DNA of 64,000 nucleotides from Hyphomicrobiales bacterium (GCA_900467745.1 UBQW01000043.1:62001-126000); one strand, 5' to 3'. Positions 44,323 through 53,505 are shown, counted from the first letter of the stretch. Numbers and translations: made by a program. Notes: a model not told the origin generated them from the letters alone.

Positions 44323-46176
44323 CTAGCCGATCTCTTCGGGGATGAAACCGCCGGTCTGGCGTTTCCACAGGCGCGCAAAGAGGCCGTCGCCTTCGGCGAG
44401 TTCCGCCGGGCTGCCTTGTTCGATGATGCGGCCCTGATCGAGCACGACGATACGGTCCATCATGGCGATGGTGGAGAGGCGGTGCGCGATGGCGATCACC
44501 GTCTTGCCGCGCATGACGAGGTCGAGCTTTTCCTGGATGGCGGCTTCGGATTCGCTGTCGAGCGCCGAGGTCGCTTCGTCGAGAACGAGGATCGGCGCGT
44601 CCTTCAACAGCACGCGGGCGATCGCCACGCGCTGGCGCTGGCCGCCGGAGAGCTTGATGCCGCGGTCGCCGACATAGGCGTCGTAGCCCTTGCGGCCGTC
44701 CGCGTCGCGCAGTTCCGCGATGAAGCCGTCGGCGCTCGCCGTTTCCGCCGCCTCCTCGATCTCGGCGCGCGCGGCTTCCGGCCGGCCGTAGCGGATGTTG
44801 TCGCCGACCGAGCGGTGCAGCATCGCCACGTCCTGCGCGATGACGCCGATGTTGCGGCGCAGGCTTGCCTGGGTGATGTCGCGGATGTCCTGGCCGTCGA
44901 TGCGGATGGTGCCCGAGCCGATGTCGTAGAAGCGCAGGAGGAGGCTCACCAGCGTCGTCTTGCCGGCGCCGGACAGGCCGACGAGGCCGACTTTTTCGCC
45001 GGGACGAACTGATAGCTGGAGGTTTTCGATGACCGGTTTGCCGGTCTTGTAGGCGAAACTCACGTCGTCGAAGCGGATTTCGCCTTTGGTGACGGAGAGA
45101 TCGACGGCATCGGGTCGGTCGGTGATCGTGGGTGGGGTCGTCATCACGGGCATGGCGTCCTTGATCGTGCCGATCGCCTGGAAGATCTGCTGGCCCATCT
45201 GCAGGAAGGTGAAGGTGTGGCCGGAGAGGCGGTGGAGCACGTAGATGGCGCCGACGAACTCGCCGATGGTCAGGAACTGATGCACGAGGCCGGTGAAGCC
45301 GATCGAGACCATCGCCAGCCAGAGCAGCATGTTCAGCGCCACGACGATGAGCTCGGAGGTGCGGTAGATGCGCTGCTCGCTGTGCTGGGTGCTGACCGAC
45401 TTGCCGATGACGCGGCGTATGGCGCCGGCCTCGCTGTCTTCGGCAGCGAACTGCTTGATCATCTGCATGTTGGTGTAGAGATCGGTAATGGCGCCGGCGA
45501 CAAGGCTGCGTTGCTTGGCGGTGCTGCGCGAGCGCTCGGTGAAGACGGGCGCCATCTTGACCGCGAGCGCGACGTTGAGCGCCATCCAGATGGCGGCGGG
45601 TAGCGCAAGCTGCCAGGAGAGTGCGCTCAGCAACACCACGGAGCCGACCATCTGAAGCAAGAAACGTGGGATCGACTGGAAGGCGGCGATGATCTGTTGT
45701 TGGACGGCCGACGACACCTGCTGCAGCCGCGAGGCGACCTGGCCGGCGTAGAGATCGTGGAAGAAGGCGAGATCCTGCCGCTCCACCGCCTTGTGTCCCT
45801 GCCACTGGATGGCGGCGGGCATGCCGACGCCGAGCGTGTGCGACGTCAGCGTGTTGACGAGAAAGGAGGCGATCGGCATGGCCGGGAAGATGAGCAGGCC
45901 GAGGAATGTCAGGAACGGCCATTCGTCGTGCAGGAAGGGCGCCGCGCCCTTTTGCGTGACGCCATCGACGATGACGGAGAGGCCCCAGACCATGGTGAGG
46001 TTCATTACCTCGATGGCCATGGATGAGAGCGCGAGCGCGATCAGCACGCCCCGGAACATGGCGATGAAGTGCAGGAGGACGGCGACCGGCCCTTTCGACG
46101 GCAGCGGCCGATAGGGGATGTCGAGCGGCCGAATCAGGCTTTCGAAAGGGCGGTAGATCGCATCTGAAATCGACAT
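44323..46176 (-). CDS. ABC exporter, fused membrane and ATPase domains (MsbA/MdlB-like)
   Basis: A 617-residue half-transporter. Six helices span about residues 35-330; the nucleotide-binding domain follows with Walker A GLSGAGKTT, signature LSGGQRQR, Walker B ILVLDEATSALD and the H-loop IAHRLST. Such proteins homodimerise and export lipids, peptides or drugs from the inner membrane. ATG at 46176 gives the normal start; the frame upstream to 46284 is unlikely. The substrate is unknown. Confidence 0.92.
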   Translation of the reverse strand: MSISDAIYRPFESLIRPLDIPYRPLPSKGPVAVLLHFIAMFRGVLIALALSSMAIEVMNLTMVWGLSVIVDGVTQKGAAPFLHDEWPFLTFLGLLIFPAMPIASFLVNTLTSHTLGVGMPAAIQWQGHKAVERQDLAFFHDLYAGQVASRLQQVSSAVQQQIIAAFQSIPRFLLQMVGSVVLLSALSWQLALPAAIWMALNVALAVKMAPVFTERSRSTAKQRSLVAGAITDLYTNMQMIKQFAAEDSEAGAIRRVIGKSVSTQHSEQRIYRTSELIVVALNMLLWLAMVSIGFTGLVHQFLTIGEFVGAIYVLHRLSGHTFTFLQMGQQIFQAIGTIKDAMPVMTTPPTITDRPDAVDLSVTKGEIRFDDVSFAYKTGKPVIENLQLSVRPGEKVGLVGLSGAGKTTLVSLLLRFYDIGSGTIRIDGQDIRDITQASLRRNIGVIAQDVAMLHRSVGDNIRYGRPEAARAEIEEAAETASADGFIAELRDADGRKGYDAYVGDRGIKLSGGQRQRVAIARVLLKDAPILVLDEATSALDSESEAAIQEKLDLVMRGKTVIAIAHRLSTIAMMDRIVVLDQGRIIEQGSPAELAEGDGLFARLWKRQTGGFIPEEIG

Positions 46177-46249
46177 CGGCTCTCGGGTCTGTTGGGGGAT
46201 GACGGGCTCACTCGAACAGTGCCGGTGTTGATATGTCTTGAGGTGGTGA

Positions 46250-46438
46250 CTAGCGGCGGCGCACGAGGAGTTCGTAGGCGGCAAAGGCGAGCGACATCAG
46301 TGCGAAGAGTCCCAATACCAGCGGGTAATTGACCGGCGCGTCGGCGTCGAAGAACTTCGGCACGCCGATGACGGCGACGGCGGATATCAGGGCGGAAAGC
46401 GCTGTTTCCTGGGCGATCATTCTGACAACAGGCGACAT
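46250..46438 (-). CDS. Small two-helix membrane protein
   Basis: A 62-residue protein with two hydrophobic helices (about residues 10-25 and 35-55) and an RRR C-terminus. ATG at 46438 follows GGGAGCA by 5 bases, a good ribosome site. It lies 73 bases upstream of the ABC exporter on the same strand and may be co-transcribed. No family recognised. Confidence 0.65.
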   Translation of the reverse strand: MSPVVRMIAQETALSALISAVAVIGVPKFFDADAPVNYPLVLGLFALMSLAFAAYELLVRRR

Positions 46439-46656
46439 GCAGTGCTCCCTCGGCTGTGTGAACGGCGGCGTGAACATGCGGACACAGGAAGATTAGAGCA
46501 ATCTCAGCGGGTATCAAGCGTTTGCGGCGTGGCACTTGGCGCGCGGCGCGTGCATGTTTTTGCTGTGGAGGCTGGCGGCGCGGGCGGCGGCTTGGTAGGC
46601 CTTCTATCTGCAATCTGTTCCGCCGCATGTCTCAATTCGCCCGAGGACAATCTGCC

Positions 46657-47130
46657 ATGGCCATCCAGACGTCTCATTTCAAATCGACCGAGGAGGTCAT
46701 CAAGATACCGGCGATCGGGCTAGAGCTCGGCGTGCGGGTCGATCCGTCGACGACCGACGGGGCGTTCTGCTTCATCGACACGGTCAACGCCCCGGGCTTC
46801 GGGCCGCCGCGCCATCGACACAAGGAGACGGAGGTTTTCCGCGTCATGGAGGGGCGGTATCTGTTCGAGGTGGATGGCGTGCAGTTTTACGCCGAGGAGG
46901 GCGATGTCGTGACCGTGCCGGGTGGAGCTGCGCATGCCTTCGTCAACGTCACCGACCGGCCGGCGCGGCAGTATATCCTGATCGCGCCGGGGCTCGATGC
47001 GCGGGCCTTCTTTCTCGGGCTTGCCGATGTGATGCGCGACGGGCGGCCGGATACGGCGGCGCTCAACGTTTTCGCCAAGACGTGGGATGTGGAGTTTCTG
47101 GGGCCGCCGCTTACTGTTCCGACTGAGTAA
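46657..47130 (+). CDS. Cupin-domain protein
   Basis: A 157-residue single-cupin protein. The two cupin motifs are visible: GPPRHRHKETEVFRVMEG and GDVVTVPGGAAHAF, with His and Glu metal ligands in RHRHKETE and the His in AAHAF. Cupins of this kind can be oxygenases, isomerases or simple sensors; the role is unknown. ATG at 46657 has GAGGAC about 9 bases upstream; an ATG at 46627 is an alternative. Confidence 0.85.
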   Translation: MAIQTSHFKSTEEVIKIPAIGLELGVRVDPSTTDGAFCFIDTVNAPGFGPPRHRHKETEVFRVMEGRYLFEVDGVQFYAEEGDVVTVPGGAAHAFVNVTDRPARQYILIAPGLDARAFFLGLADVMRDGRPDTAALNVFAKTWDVEFLGPPLTVPTE

Positions 47131-47142
47131 CAGCCTAGCTGC

Positions 47143-47415
47143 TCAGTCCTTCTTGATGTCGATACCGGCCTCGATGGCGGCTGCGATGAAAGCCTTGCGT
47201 GCGTCCTCGTTGCTGCGCTTGCCCTTGATGACGTCGGCGCAGACGAGAAGCGCCTTGTCGAGCGCGGGTCCGTCTTCCGTCGGCCAGTCCTCGATCATCG
47301 CCCAGGAAGCAGCCTGGGTCGTGTCGATCGTCACATACTGGCCGGGTTCTTCGAGCGCCAGCGTGACGGGCTGCGGCCAAGGCTGCTGGGTGAGATCGCC
47401 GTCGGATTTTGCCAT
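47143..47415 (-). CDS. DUF982 domain protein
   Basis: A 90-residue protein with the DUF982 pattern (QPVTLALEEPGQYVTIDTTQ, AASWAMIEDWPTEDGPALDKA, then VCADVIKGKRSNEDARKAFI). DUF982 proteins are small, almost restricted to Rhizobiales and of unknown function, often in many copies per genome. ATG at 47415 starts the conserved part. It converges on the cupin gene with a 12-base gap. Confidence 0.85.
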   Translation of the reverse strand: MAKSDGDLTQQPWPQPVTLALEEPGQYVTIDTTQAASWAMIEDWPTEDGPALDKALLVCADVIKGKRSNEDARKAFIAAAIEAGIDIKKD

Positions 47416-47456
47416 GAGACCGGTCGCCTGTTGTCTGTTGTCGCGTGGCGACCTGC

Positions 47457-48104
47457 TTAAAGCGGCGGGCGGGTGTGGGCAAGCGGAAAGACGCGTGACG
47501 CTAGCCATTGGGCGATGATGGCGGGTTCGTCGTCGTGCAGATGGTGATCGGTGGGTGATGAATGGCTGGTGACGTCGGCGCCGGCCGTCTTGAATTGCCT
47601 GGTGATTGTGACGGCGTCCTCGGGGGAGCGGCGGTCGTCGCGGTCACCGGAGAGGATGAGGACGGGCTTGGCGGGCATGGTCGGGATGATCGCGTCGGGA
47701 TCGGGTGAGAGCGGGCGGATGAGGATGGCGCCGGCTGCGGTATCGGGATCGCGGATCAGGAGGGAGGCTGCGATGATGGCGCCGTTCGAGAAACCGAAGA
47801 GGATGGGTGGACAGGTGATCAGGCCGGTCTCGATTGCTGCCTGGATGAAGGTACGGAGACGTTCGGTCTGGAGCGCGAGGTCTGCCTTGTCGAGGGTACG
47901 GTCGGGGTTTCGGCGGAAGAAGGCGTAGCCGCTCTCCCAGGGGATCGGGCCGCGCAGCGAGATATATGGCCAGCCGGGGGCGGCGGTTTCCACCAGCGGC
48001 AGGAGTTCGGTCTCGTCGCGGTTGCTGCCATGCAGGAGGAGGAGCGGTGGGCGGGTGTCGGTGGATGAGGTCGCGCGGTAGTGGAAGCCTTCGAGGTGTG
48101 GCAT
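47457..48104 (-). CDS. Phospholipase/carboxylesterase-type alpha/beta hydrolase
   Basis: A 215-residue hydrolase of the Abhydrolase_2 group: LLLLHGSNRDETELLPL start, nucleophile elbow FGFSNGA, acid region LSGDRDDRRSPE and a late catalytic His (TDHHLHDDE). Relatives cleave small esters or act as hydroquinone/dienelactone-type hydrolases; the substrate is unknown. Same strand as the DUF982 gene, 41 bases upstream. Confidence 0.88.
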   Translation of the reverse strand: MPHLEGFHYRATSSTDTRPPLLLLHGSNRDETELLPLVETAAPGWPYISLRGPIPWESGYAFFRRNPDRTLDKADLALQTERLRTFIQAAIETGLITCPPILFGFSNGAIIAASLLIRDPDTAAGAILIRPLSPDPDAIIPTMPAKPVLILSGDRDDRRSPEDAVTITRQFKTAGADVTSHSSPTDHHLHDDEPAIIAQWLASRVFPLAHTRPPL

Positions 48105-48181
48105 GGGGGGCGGCTTCCTGTTGCTCGCTGGTTGCTCATAGGCCGTTGGCAGGTTCTCGGCCTAGCCACCCCACGGCGTCT

Positions 48182-48204
48182 TCCTCGGGCTTGTCCCGAG
48201 GATC
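48182..48204. repeat. Short palindromic repeat, copy 2 of 3
   Basis: CCTCGGG-CTTGT-CCCGAGG palindrome flanked by T and ATC. It is the inverse of the copy at 48302-48324, with one mismatch in the loop. Confidence 0.7.
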
Positions 48205-48301
48205 TAAGCACGTTGCCCGGAATTCAACGGTGCGGATGAATTGGCGTGGGTGCCAGCGGTGGTTTTGTCCATGACCGTAACGGTTTTGATGGGCGTTGGC
48301 A

Positions 48302-48324
48302 GATCCTCGGGACGAGCCCGAGGA
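48302..48324. repeat. Short palindromic repeat, copy 3 of 3
   Basis: GATCCTCGGG-ACGAG-CCCGAGGA, complementary to the copy at 48182-48204, so that the two can pair with each other over about 23 bases as well as fold singly. Confidence 0.7.
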
Positions 48325-48427
48325 TGACGGTCGAGAGAGGATTGTAACGCCAGATCAATAGGTTGGCGATGGCATGTGTCACTGTCCTCATCCGTCAACC
48401 GCCTGAACCGGATCACCCCCAAACACC

Positions 48428-48454
48428 AAAACGCCCGGACAAAGCCGGGCGTTT
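48428..48454 (-). terminator. Terminator of the gcv operon
   Basis: AAACGCCCGG (48429-48438) pairs with CCGGGCGTTT (48445-48454); on the minus strand it ends in TTTTGGTG. It lies just after the gcvP stop. Confidence 0.85.
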
Positions 48455-48467
48455 CGATGTCGTATCC

Positions 48468-51332
48468 TTACTCGGCCGCTTCGGCGTAGGCTTCCAGCGG
48501 CGGGCAGGTGCAGATCAGGTTGCGGTCGCCGAAGACGTTGTCGACGCGGTTGACCGGGGACCAATATTTGTCCACGCGGAAGGCGCCGGGGGGGAAGCAG
48601 GCCTGTTCGCGCGAATAGGGGCGGTCCCATTCGCCGACGAGGTCTTCGACCGTGTGCGGGGCGTTCTTCAGCGGGTTGTTGGCCTTGTCGGAGCGGCCTT
48701 CCTCGATGTCGCGGGCTTCCTGGCGGATCGCCAGCATGGCCTCGCAGAAGCGGTCGAGTTCGGCCTTGGTTTCCGATTCCGTCGGCTCGATCATCAGCGT
48801 GCCGGCAACCGGCCAGCTCATGGTCGGGGCGTGGAAGCCGCAGTCGATCAGGCGCTTGGCGACGTCGTCGACGGTAACGCCTGCGCTGTCGACCAGCGGA
48901 CGGGTGTCGATGATGCATTCGTGCGCCACGCGTCCGGCCTCGGACTTGTAGAGCACGTCGTAGGCGCCCTTCAGCCGGGCTGCGATGTAGTTGGCGTTGA
49001 GGATCGCCACCTTGGTCGCCTGTGTCAGGCCTTCGCCGCCCATCATCAAGCAGTAGCTCCAGGAGATCGGCAGGATGGAGGCCGAGCCGAAGGCTGCTGC
49101 CGATACCGCACCCGAACGACCGTCGGTTTCCGGATGGCCGGGCAGATGCGGCGCCAGGTGCGACTTGACGCCGATCGGGCCCATGCCGGGACCGCCGCCG
49201 CCATGCGGAATGCAGAAGGTCTTGTGCAGGTTGAGGTGGCTGACGTCGGAGCCGATGTCACCAGGGCGGGACAGGCCGACCATGGCGTTCATGTTGGCGC
49301 CGTCGAGATAGACCTGGCCGCCATGCTTGTGCACGAGATCGCAGATCTCCTTCACCGTTTCCTCGAACACGCCGTGCGTCGAGGGGTAGGTGATCATGCA
49401 GCAGGAGAGGTTCTCCGAATACTGCTCGGCCTTGGCGCGGAAATCGTCGAGGTCGATGTCGCCGTTTTCGCGAACCTTGACGACCACGACCTTCATGCCG
49501 ACCATCTGGGCGGATGCCGGGTTGGTGCCGTGCGCGGAGGTCGGGATCAGGCAGACGTCGCGATGGCCGTTGCCGTTGGCGATGTGGTAGTTGCGGATCG
49601 TCAAGAGGCCCGCATATTCGCCCTGCGCGCCGGAGTTCGGCTGCATGGAGAAGGCGTCGTAGCCGGTGACGGCGCAGAGCTTCTCGGTCAGATCGTCGAT
49701 CATCTCGCGATAACCGAGCGCCTGATCAGCCGGCACGAAGGGATGGATATCCGAAAACTCCGGCCAGGTGATCGGCAGCATTTCCGCCGTGGCGTTGAGT
49801 TTCATCGTGCAGGAGCCGAGCGGGATCATCGAGCGGTCGAGCGCCAGGTCGCGGTCCGACAGACGACGGATGTAACGCGTCATCTCGCTTTCGGCGCGGT
49901 TCATGTGGAAGATCGGATGCGTCAGGTACTCGCTGGTGCGGGCGAGGCCCTTGGGCAGGCGATAGCTGGGCTCGAAATCGGCGACGGCGAAGTTGCCGCC
50001 GAAGGCGCGCCAGACGGCTTCCAGCGTCGCCGGGCGGGTGCGCTCGTCGAGGCTCATGCCGATCTTGGTGGCGCCGACCTTGCGCAGGTTGACGCCTTCT
50101 GCGACCGCCGCGCGCAGGATGACGCCCTGCATGTGGCCGACATCGACGGTGATGGTGTCGAAGAAGGTCTCAGGCTCGATCGTGTAGCCGAGCTTTTCCA
50201 GGCCCTTGGCCATCAGAACGGCCTTCTGGTGGACCTGCTGGGCGATCGCCTTGATGCCCTTGGGCCCGTGGAAGACGGCGTACATCGAGGCCATGACGGC
50301 GAGCAGCACCTGCGCGGTGCAGATGTTCGACGTCGCCTTTTCGCGGCGGATGTGCTGTTCGCGGGTCTGCAGCGACAGGCGGTAGGCACGGTTGCCGCGC
50401 GCATCGACGGAGACGCCGACGAGGCGGCCGGGCATGGAGCGCTTGTGGGCGTCCTGGACCGACATGTAGGCCGCGTGCGGGCCGCCGTAGCCGACGGGAA
50501 CGCCGAAGCGCTGCGACGAGCCGATGGCGATATCGGCGCCCATTTCGCCAGGCGACTTCAGAAGCGTCAGGGCCAGGATGTCGGCGGCGACGATGGCGAT
50601 GGCGCCGGTCTGGTGCAGGCGCGAGATCAGGCCGGTGAAATCATGCACATGGCCGTGCGTGCCCGGATACTGGAAGATGGCGCCGAATACGTCGACCGGG
50701 TCGAGATCGGTGAACGGGTTGCCGATGACGACGCTCCAGCCAAGCGGCTCGGCGCGGGTCTTGATCAGCTCGATGGTCTGCGGATGGCAGGCGGCGTCGA
50801 CGAAGAAGGCCTTGGCCTTCGACTTGGAGACACGTTCGGCCATGGCCATGCCTTCGGCAGCGGCCGTTGCTTCATCGAGCAGCGAGGCGTTGGCGACGTC
50901 GAGGCCGGTCAGGTCGCAGATCATCGTCTGGTAGTTCAGGAGCGCCTCGAGGCGGCCCTGGGAGATTTCCGGCTGGTAGGGGGTATAGGCCGTGTACCAG
51001 GCCGGGTTTTCCAGGATGTTGCGCTGGATGACCGGCGGCGTGATCGTGCCGTAATAGCCCTGGCCGATCAGCGAGGTCAGGACCTTGTTCTTGTTTGCGG
51101 TTTCGCGCAGCTTGTCGAGCGCCTCGCGCTCCGTCATCGGCGCGCCCCAGACGAGCGGCGCCTTCTGGCGGATGGAGGGCGGCACGGTCGCGTCGATCAG
51201 CCCGTCGAGGCTGTTGTAGCCGATGACCTTGAGCATATCGGTCATTTCAGCCGGCGAGGGGCCGATGTGACGACGATTGGCGAAGTCGTAGGGCTGGTAG
51301 TCGGTAAACTGGAATTCCGTCGGCGTCGTCAT
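48468..51332 (-). CDS. gcvP: Glycine dehydrogenase (decarboxylating), P protein
   Basis: A 954-residue fused P protein, the PLP-dependent decarboxylase of the glycine cleavage system. The PLP lysine lies in NLHKTFCIPHGGGGPGMGP in the C-terminal half; the N-terminal half begins with the typical FANRRHIGPSPAEMTDML. Length matches the homodimeric single-chain type. It overlaps the gcvH stop by one base (TAATG) and ends at a terminator. Confidence 0.98.
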   Translation of the reverse strand: MTTPTEFQFTDYQPYDFANRRHIGPSPAEMTDMLKVIGYNSLDGLIDATVPPSIRQKAPLVWGAPMTEREALDKLRETANKNKVLTSLIGQGYYGTITPPVIQRNILENPAWYTAYTPYQPEISQGRLEALLNYQTMICDLTGLDVANASLLDEATAAAEGMAMAERVSKSKAKAFFVDAACHPQTIELIKTRAEPLGWSVVIGNPFTDLDPVDVFGAIFQYPGTHGHVHDFTGLISRLHQTGAIAIVAADILALTLLKSPGEMGADIAIGSSQRFGVPVGYGGPHAAYMSVQDAHKRSMPGRLVGVSVDARGNRAYRLSLQTREQHIRREKATSNICTAQVLLAVMASMYAVFHGPKGIKAIAQQVHQKAVLMAKGLEKLGYTIEPETFFDTITVDVGHMQGVILRAAVAEGVNLRKVGATKIGMSLDERTRPATLEAVWRAFGGNFAVADFEPSYRLPKGLARTSEYLTHPIFHMNRAESEMTRYIRRLSDRDLALDRSMIPLGSCTMKLNATAEMLPITWPEFSDIHPFVPADQALGYREMIDDLTEKLCAVTGYDAFSMQPNSGAQGEYAGLLTIRNYHIANGNGHRDVCLIPTSAHGTNPASAQMVGMKVVVVKVRENGDIDLDDFRAKAEQYSENLSCCMITYPSTHGVFEETVKEICDLVHKHGGQVYLDGANMNAMVGLSRPGDIGSDVSHLNLHKTFCIPHGGGGPGMGPIGVKSHLAPHLPGHPETDGRSGAVSAAAFGSASILPISWSYCLMMGGEGLTQATKVAILNANYIAARLKGAYDVLYKSEAGRVAHECIIDTRPLVDSAGVTVDDVAKRLIDCGFHAPTMSWPVAGTLMIEPTESETKAELDRFCEAMLAIRQEARDIEEGRSDKANNPLKNAPHTVEDLVGEWDRPYSREQACFPPGAFRVDKYWSPVNRVDNVFGDRNLICTCPPLEAYAEAAE

Positions 51333-51694
51333 TACGCGGTGAGCTCCTTGTAGGCCGCTTCGTCGAGCAGGCCGTCGGCATCGGCTGAATTGGCGAGCTT
51401 CAGCTTGAAGAACCAGCCGGCGCCCTGCGGGTCGGAATTGACCAGCGACGGATCGGCGACGATGGCGGGGTTCACTTCGGTGATCTCGCCTTCCAGCGGG
51501 CAGTAGACATCCGAGGCGGCCTTGACGGATTCGACGGTGGCCGCGTTGTCGTTCTTGCCGAAGGTGGCGCCGACTTCAGGCAGTTCCACGAACACCAGAT
51601 CGCCGAGCTGCTCGACGGCGTAGGTGGTGATGCCGACGGTGGCGACACCGGCTTCGATCTGCAGCCATTCGTGTTCTTCGGTGAATTTCAGCAT
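51332..51694 (-). CDS. gcvH: Glycine cleavage system H protein
   Basis: A 120-residue lipoyl carrier. The lipoylated lysine is Lys58 in VESVKAASDVYCP. It shuttles the aminomethyl group between P and T proteins. ATG at 51694 has GAGGAC about 6 bases upstream; the longer frame to 51802 runs through the palindromic repeat and is not credible. It follows gcvT after a 315-base gap that holds a large inverted repeat. Confidence 0.97.
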   Translation of the reverse strand: MLKFTEEHEWLQIEAGVATVGITTYAVEQLGDLVFVELPEVGATFGKNDNAATVESVKAASDVYCPLEGEITEVNPAIVADPSLVNSDPQGAGWFFKLKLANSADADGLLDEAAYKELTA

Positions 51695-52009
51695 GGGATG
51701 GTCCTCTCTGGGGAATGGGGTGTTTGGGTGGTGTAAGTGGAGGCGATGGTGGAGGTTTTGCCGGGTGATACCCCCCTCTGCCCTGCCGGGCATCTCCCCC
51801 ACAAGGGGGGAGATCGGCCAGTGGTGAGGTCTAGGCCAAACAATGAAGGTTGAGCGAGCGGGTGCGCCCAGCCAATCTCCCCACCTGTGGGGGAGATGCC
51901 CGGCAGGGCAGAGGGGGGCAATCCGCGCGCATCGCTAACGATAGCGGCCTGCGAACAGTGCGCCTGAACAGGCATTGCAACGATATGGATCGCCGCCGCG
52001 CTCATGGTC
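51695..52009 (-). repeat. Long perfect inverted repeat between gcvT and gcvH
   Basis: The gcvT-gcvH gap contains 33-base arms at 51771-51803 and 51886-51918 that are exact complements, starting CCCCCCTCTGCCCTGCC. Between them is a further AGGGGGGAGAT/ATCTCCCC pairing. It is the same family as the repeat at 39553-39673. The rest of the gap shows nothing coding. In the gcv message it would form a very stable stem. Confidence 0.85.
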
Positions 52010-53146
52010 TTATCGCTTGTAGGTCGGAGCGACGAAGGGCAAGGCCGAGACTGTGACCGGCAGGTACTTGCCGCGAACCTCGGCGTAGACGACCGTTCCG
52101 ACTTCGGAGGAGGCGACCGGCACGTAGCCCATCGCTACAGGGCCTTCGGCGCTGGGGCCGAAGCCGCCTGAGGTCACTTCGCCGATCTCGGTCTTTCCTT
52201 CCTGGTCGGCATAAAGCTTGGCATGGCCGCGCACCGGGGCCTTGCCGTCGGGCTTCAGGCCGACGCGGCGGCGGGTGGCGCCGTTGTCGATTTCTGAGAG
52301 GATGCGCGTCGAGCCCGGGAAGCCGCCGGCGCGGGCGCCGCCGGTCTTGCGGGCCTTCTGCATGGCCCAGACGAGGGCTGCCTCGACGGGGGTCGTGGTG
52401 GTGTCGATGTCGTTGCCGTAGAGGCAGAGGCCGGCTTCGAGGCGCAGGCTGTCGCGGGCGCCGAGGCCGATCGGCTCGACGTCGGGATGCTCGAGCAACC
52501 GCTTGGTGACATCGACAGCCTTGTCAGCGGGAATGGAGATCTCGTAGCCGTCCTCGCCGCTGTAGCCGGAGCGCGAGACAAGACAGGAGACGTCGTGCAG
52601 GCGGCAGTGGCGCACGTCCATGAACTTCATGGCGGCAACATCGGCCCAGAGTTCGGCCAGAGCCTCGACGGCGCGCGGACCCTGCAGCGCTATCAGCGCG
52701 CGGTCGAGCACGGTGATGTCGCAAGTGTCGGAGAGGTGCTTCTTCAGGTGCGCGACGTCGGCATCCTTGCAGGCGGCGTTGACGACGACGAAGAGGTGGT
52801 CGTCGAGATGGGTGATCATCAGGTCGTCGAGAATGCCGCCGTTTTCATCGGTGAAGAAACCGTAGCGCTGGCGTCCCTCGGCCAGCCCGAGGATGTCGAC
52901 GGGAACGAGGCTTTCGAGCGCGAGTGCTACGTCCTCATACTTGCCCGACTTCGCCTTGATGACGACCTGGCCCATGTGGGAGACATCGAAGAGACCGGCG
53001 GCTGCGCGGGTCTGCAGATGTTCCTTCATGACGCCGGCAGGATATTGCACCGGCATGTCATAGCCCGCAAACGGTACCATGCGGGCGCCGAGCGACAGAT
53101 GCAGGTCATGCAGCGGGGTTTTCTTCAGGGCAGCAGTATCGTCCAA
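52010..53146 (-). CDS. gcvT: Glycine cleavage system T protein (aminomethyltransferase)
   Basis: A 378-residue folate-dependent aminomethyltransferase. KTPLHDLHLSLGARMVPFAG at the start, FDVSHMGQ, SRSGYSGEDGYEI and GLGARDSLRLEAGLCLYGND are family signatures, and the GARDSLR Asp is the catalytic acid region. I place the start at the TTG at 53146, which has GGAGG 6 bases upstream and matches the usual N-terminus; the longer frame runs through the riboswitch. First gene of gcvT-gcvH-gcvP. Confidence 0.96.
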   Translation of the reverse strand: MDDTAALKKTPLHDLHLSLGARMVPFAGYDMPVQYPAGVMKEHLQTRAAAGLFDVSHMGQVVIKAKSGKYEDVALALESLVPVDILGLAEGRQRYGFFTDENGGILDDLMITHLDDHLFVVVNAACKDADVAHLKKHLSDTCDITVLDRALIALQGPRAVEALAELWADVAAMKFMDVRHCRLHDVSCLVSRSGYSGEDGYEISIPADKAVDVTKRLLEHPDVEPIGLGARDSLRLEAGLCLYGNDIDTTTTPVEAALVWAMQKARKTGGARAGGFPGSTRILSEIDNGATRRRVGLKPDGKAPVRGHAKLYADQEGKTEIGEVTSGGFGPSAEGPVAMGYVPVASSEVGTVVYAEVRGKYLPVTVSALPFVAPTYKR

Positions 53147-53221
53147 GGACGCCTCCGGTGTTTGCGCGTGGGTTCCATGCGCGGGCTCAAATCTGAAGAC
53201 GCGACTGCGCCTTGTCTTTCG

Positions 53222-53386
53222 AGCCCCCTCTGTCTGTTTGCCTGAGATTGTTATCCCTTCGGCGCGCGTTTCGAAGAACGCGTCTCTCCAGAGTTCCGTC
53301 TGCCCCTTGCTGGTCCTTTTGCCTGAGAGTTTCCGGGGCGGTTGCTCCTTCGGCACCGGCTGCGACGAGCCGGCTTCTCCCAACAA
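53222..53386 (-). promoter_or_regulatory. Tandem glycine riboswitch of the gcv operon
   Basis: On the minus strand two glycine aptamers lie in series. The first has GGGAGAAGCC, GCCGAAGGAGCAA and GGAAACTCTCAGGCAAAAGGACC; the second has GGAGAGACGC, GCCGAAGGGATAACAA and ATCTCAGGCAAACAGACAGAG. The conserved GCCGAAGG and CTCAGGCAAA cores are unmistakable. It lies 75 bases before the gcvT start and should switch the operon on when glycine is abundant. Confidence 0.95.
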
Positions 53387-53505
53387 GGTTGAGCGCAATT
53401 ATCTGGCGATGGCGGTGCTTGGCAAGGGGGAATGTCGCCGGCGAGCAATTTTTTGTCGCGGACTTCTTCGCCGGTCAAATTTTGGGTCGATCGGGACGGG
53501 TGGTC

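Larger units (their letters stand above)
48105..48427. other. Intergenic stretch with two inverted repeats
   Basis: No gene is seen between the hydrolase and the gcvP terminator. It contains two palindromic repeat copies in opposite orientation (48182-48204 and 48302-48324), about 100 bases apart, and short stretches of similarity around them (GTTGGCAG before each). Confidence 0.6.

Noticed and set aside
48363..51353. A 996-codon plus-strand frame opposite gcvP
   Set aside because: Antisense shadow of gcvP with no domain and no ribosome site.
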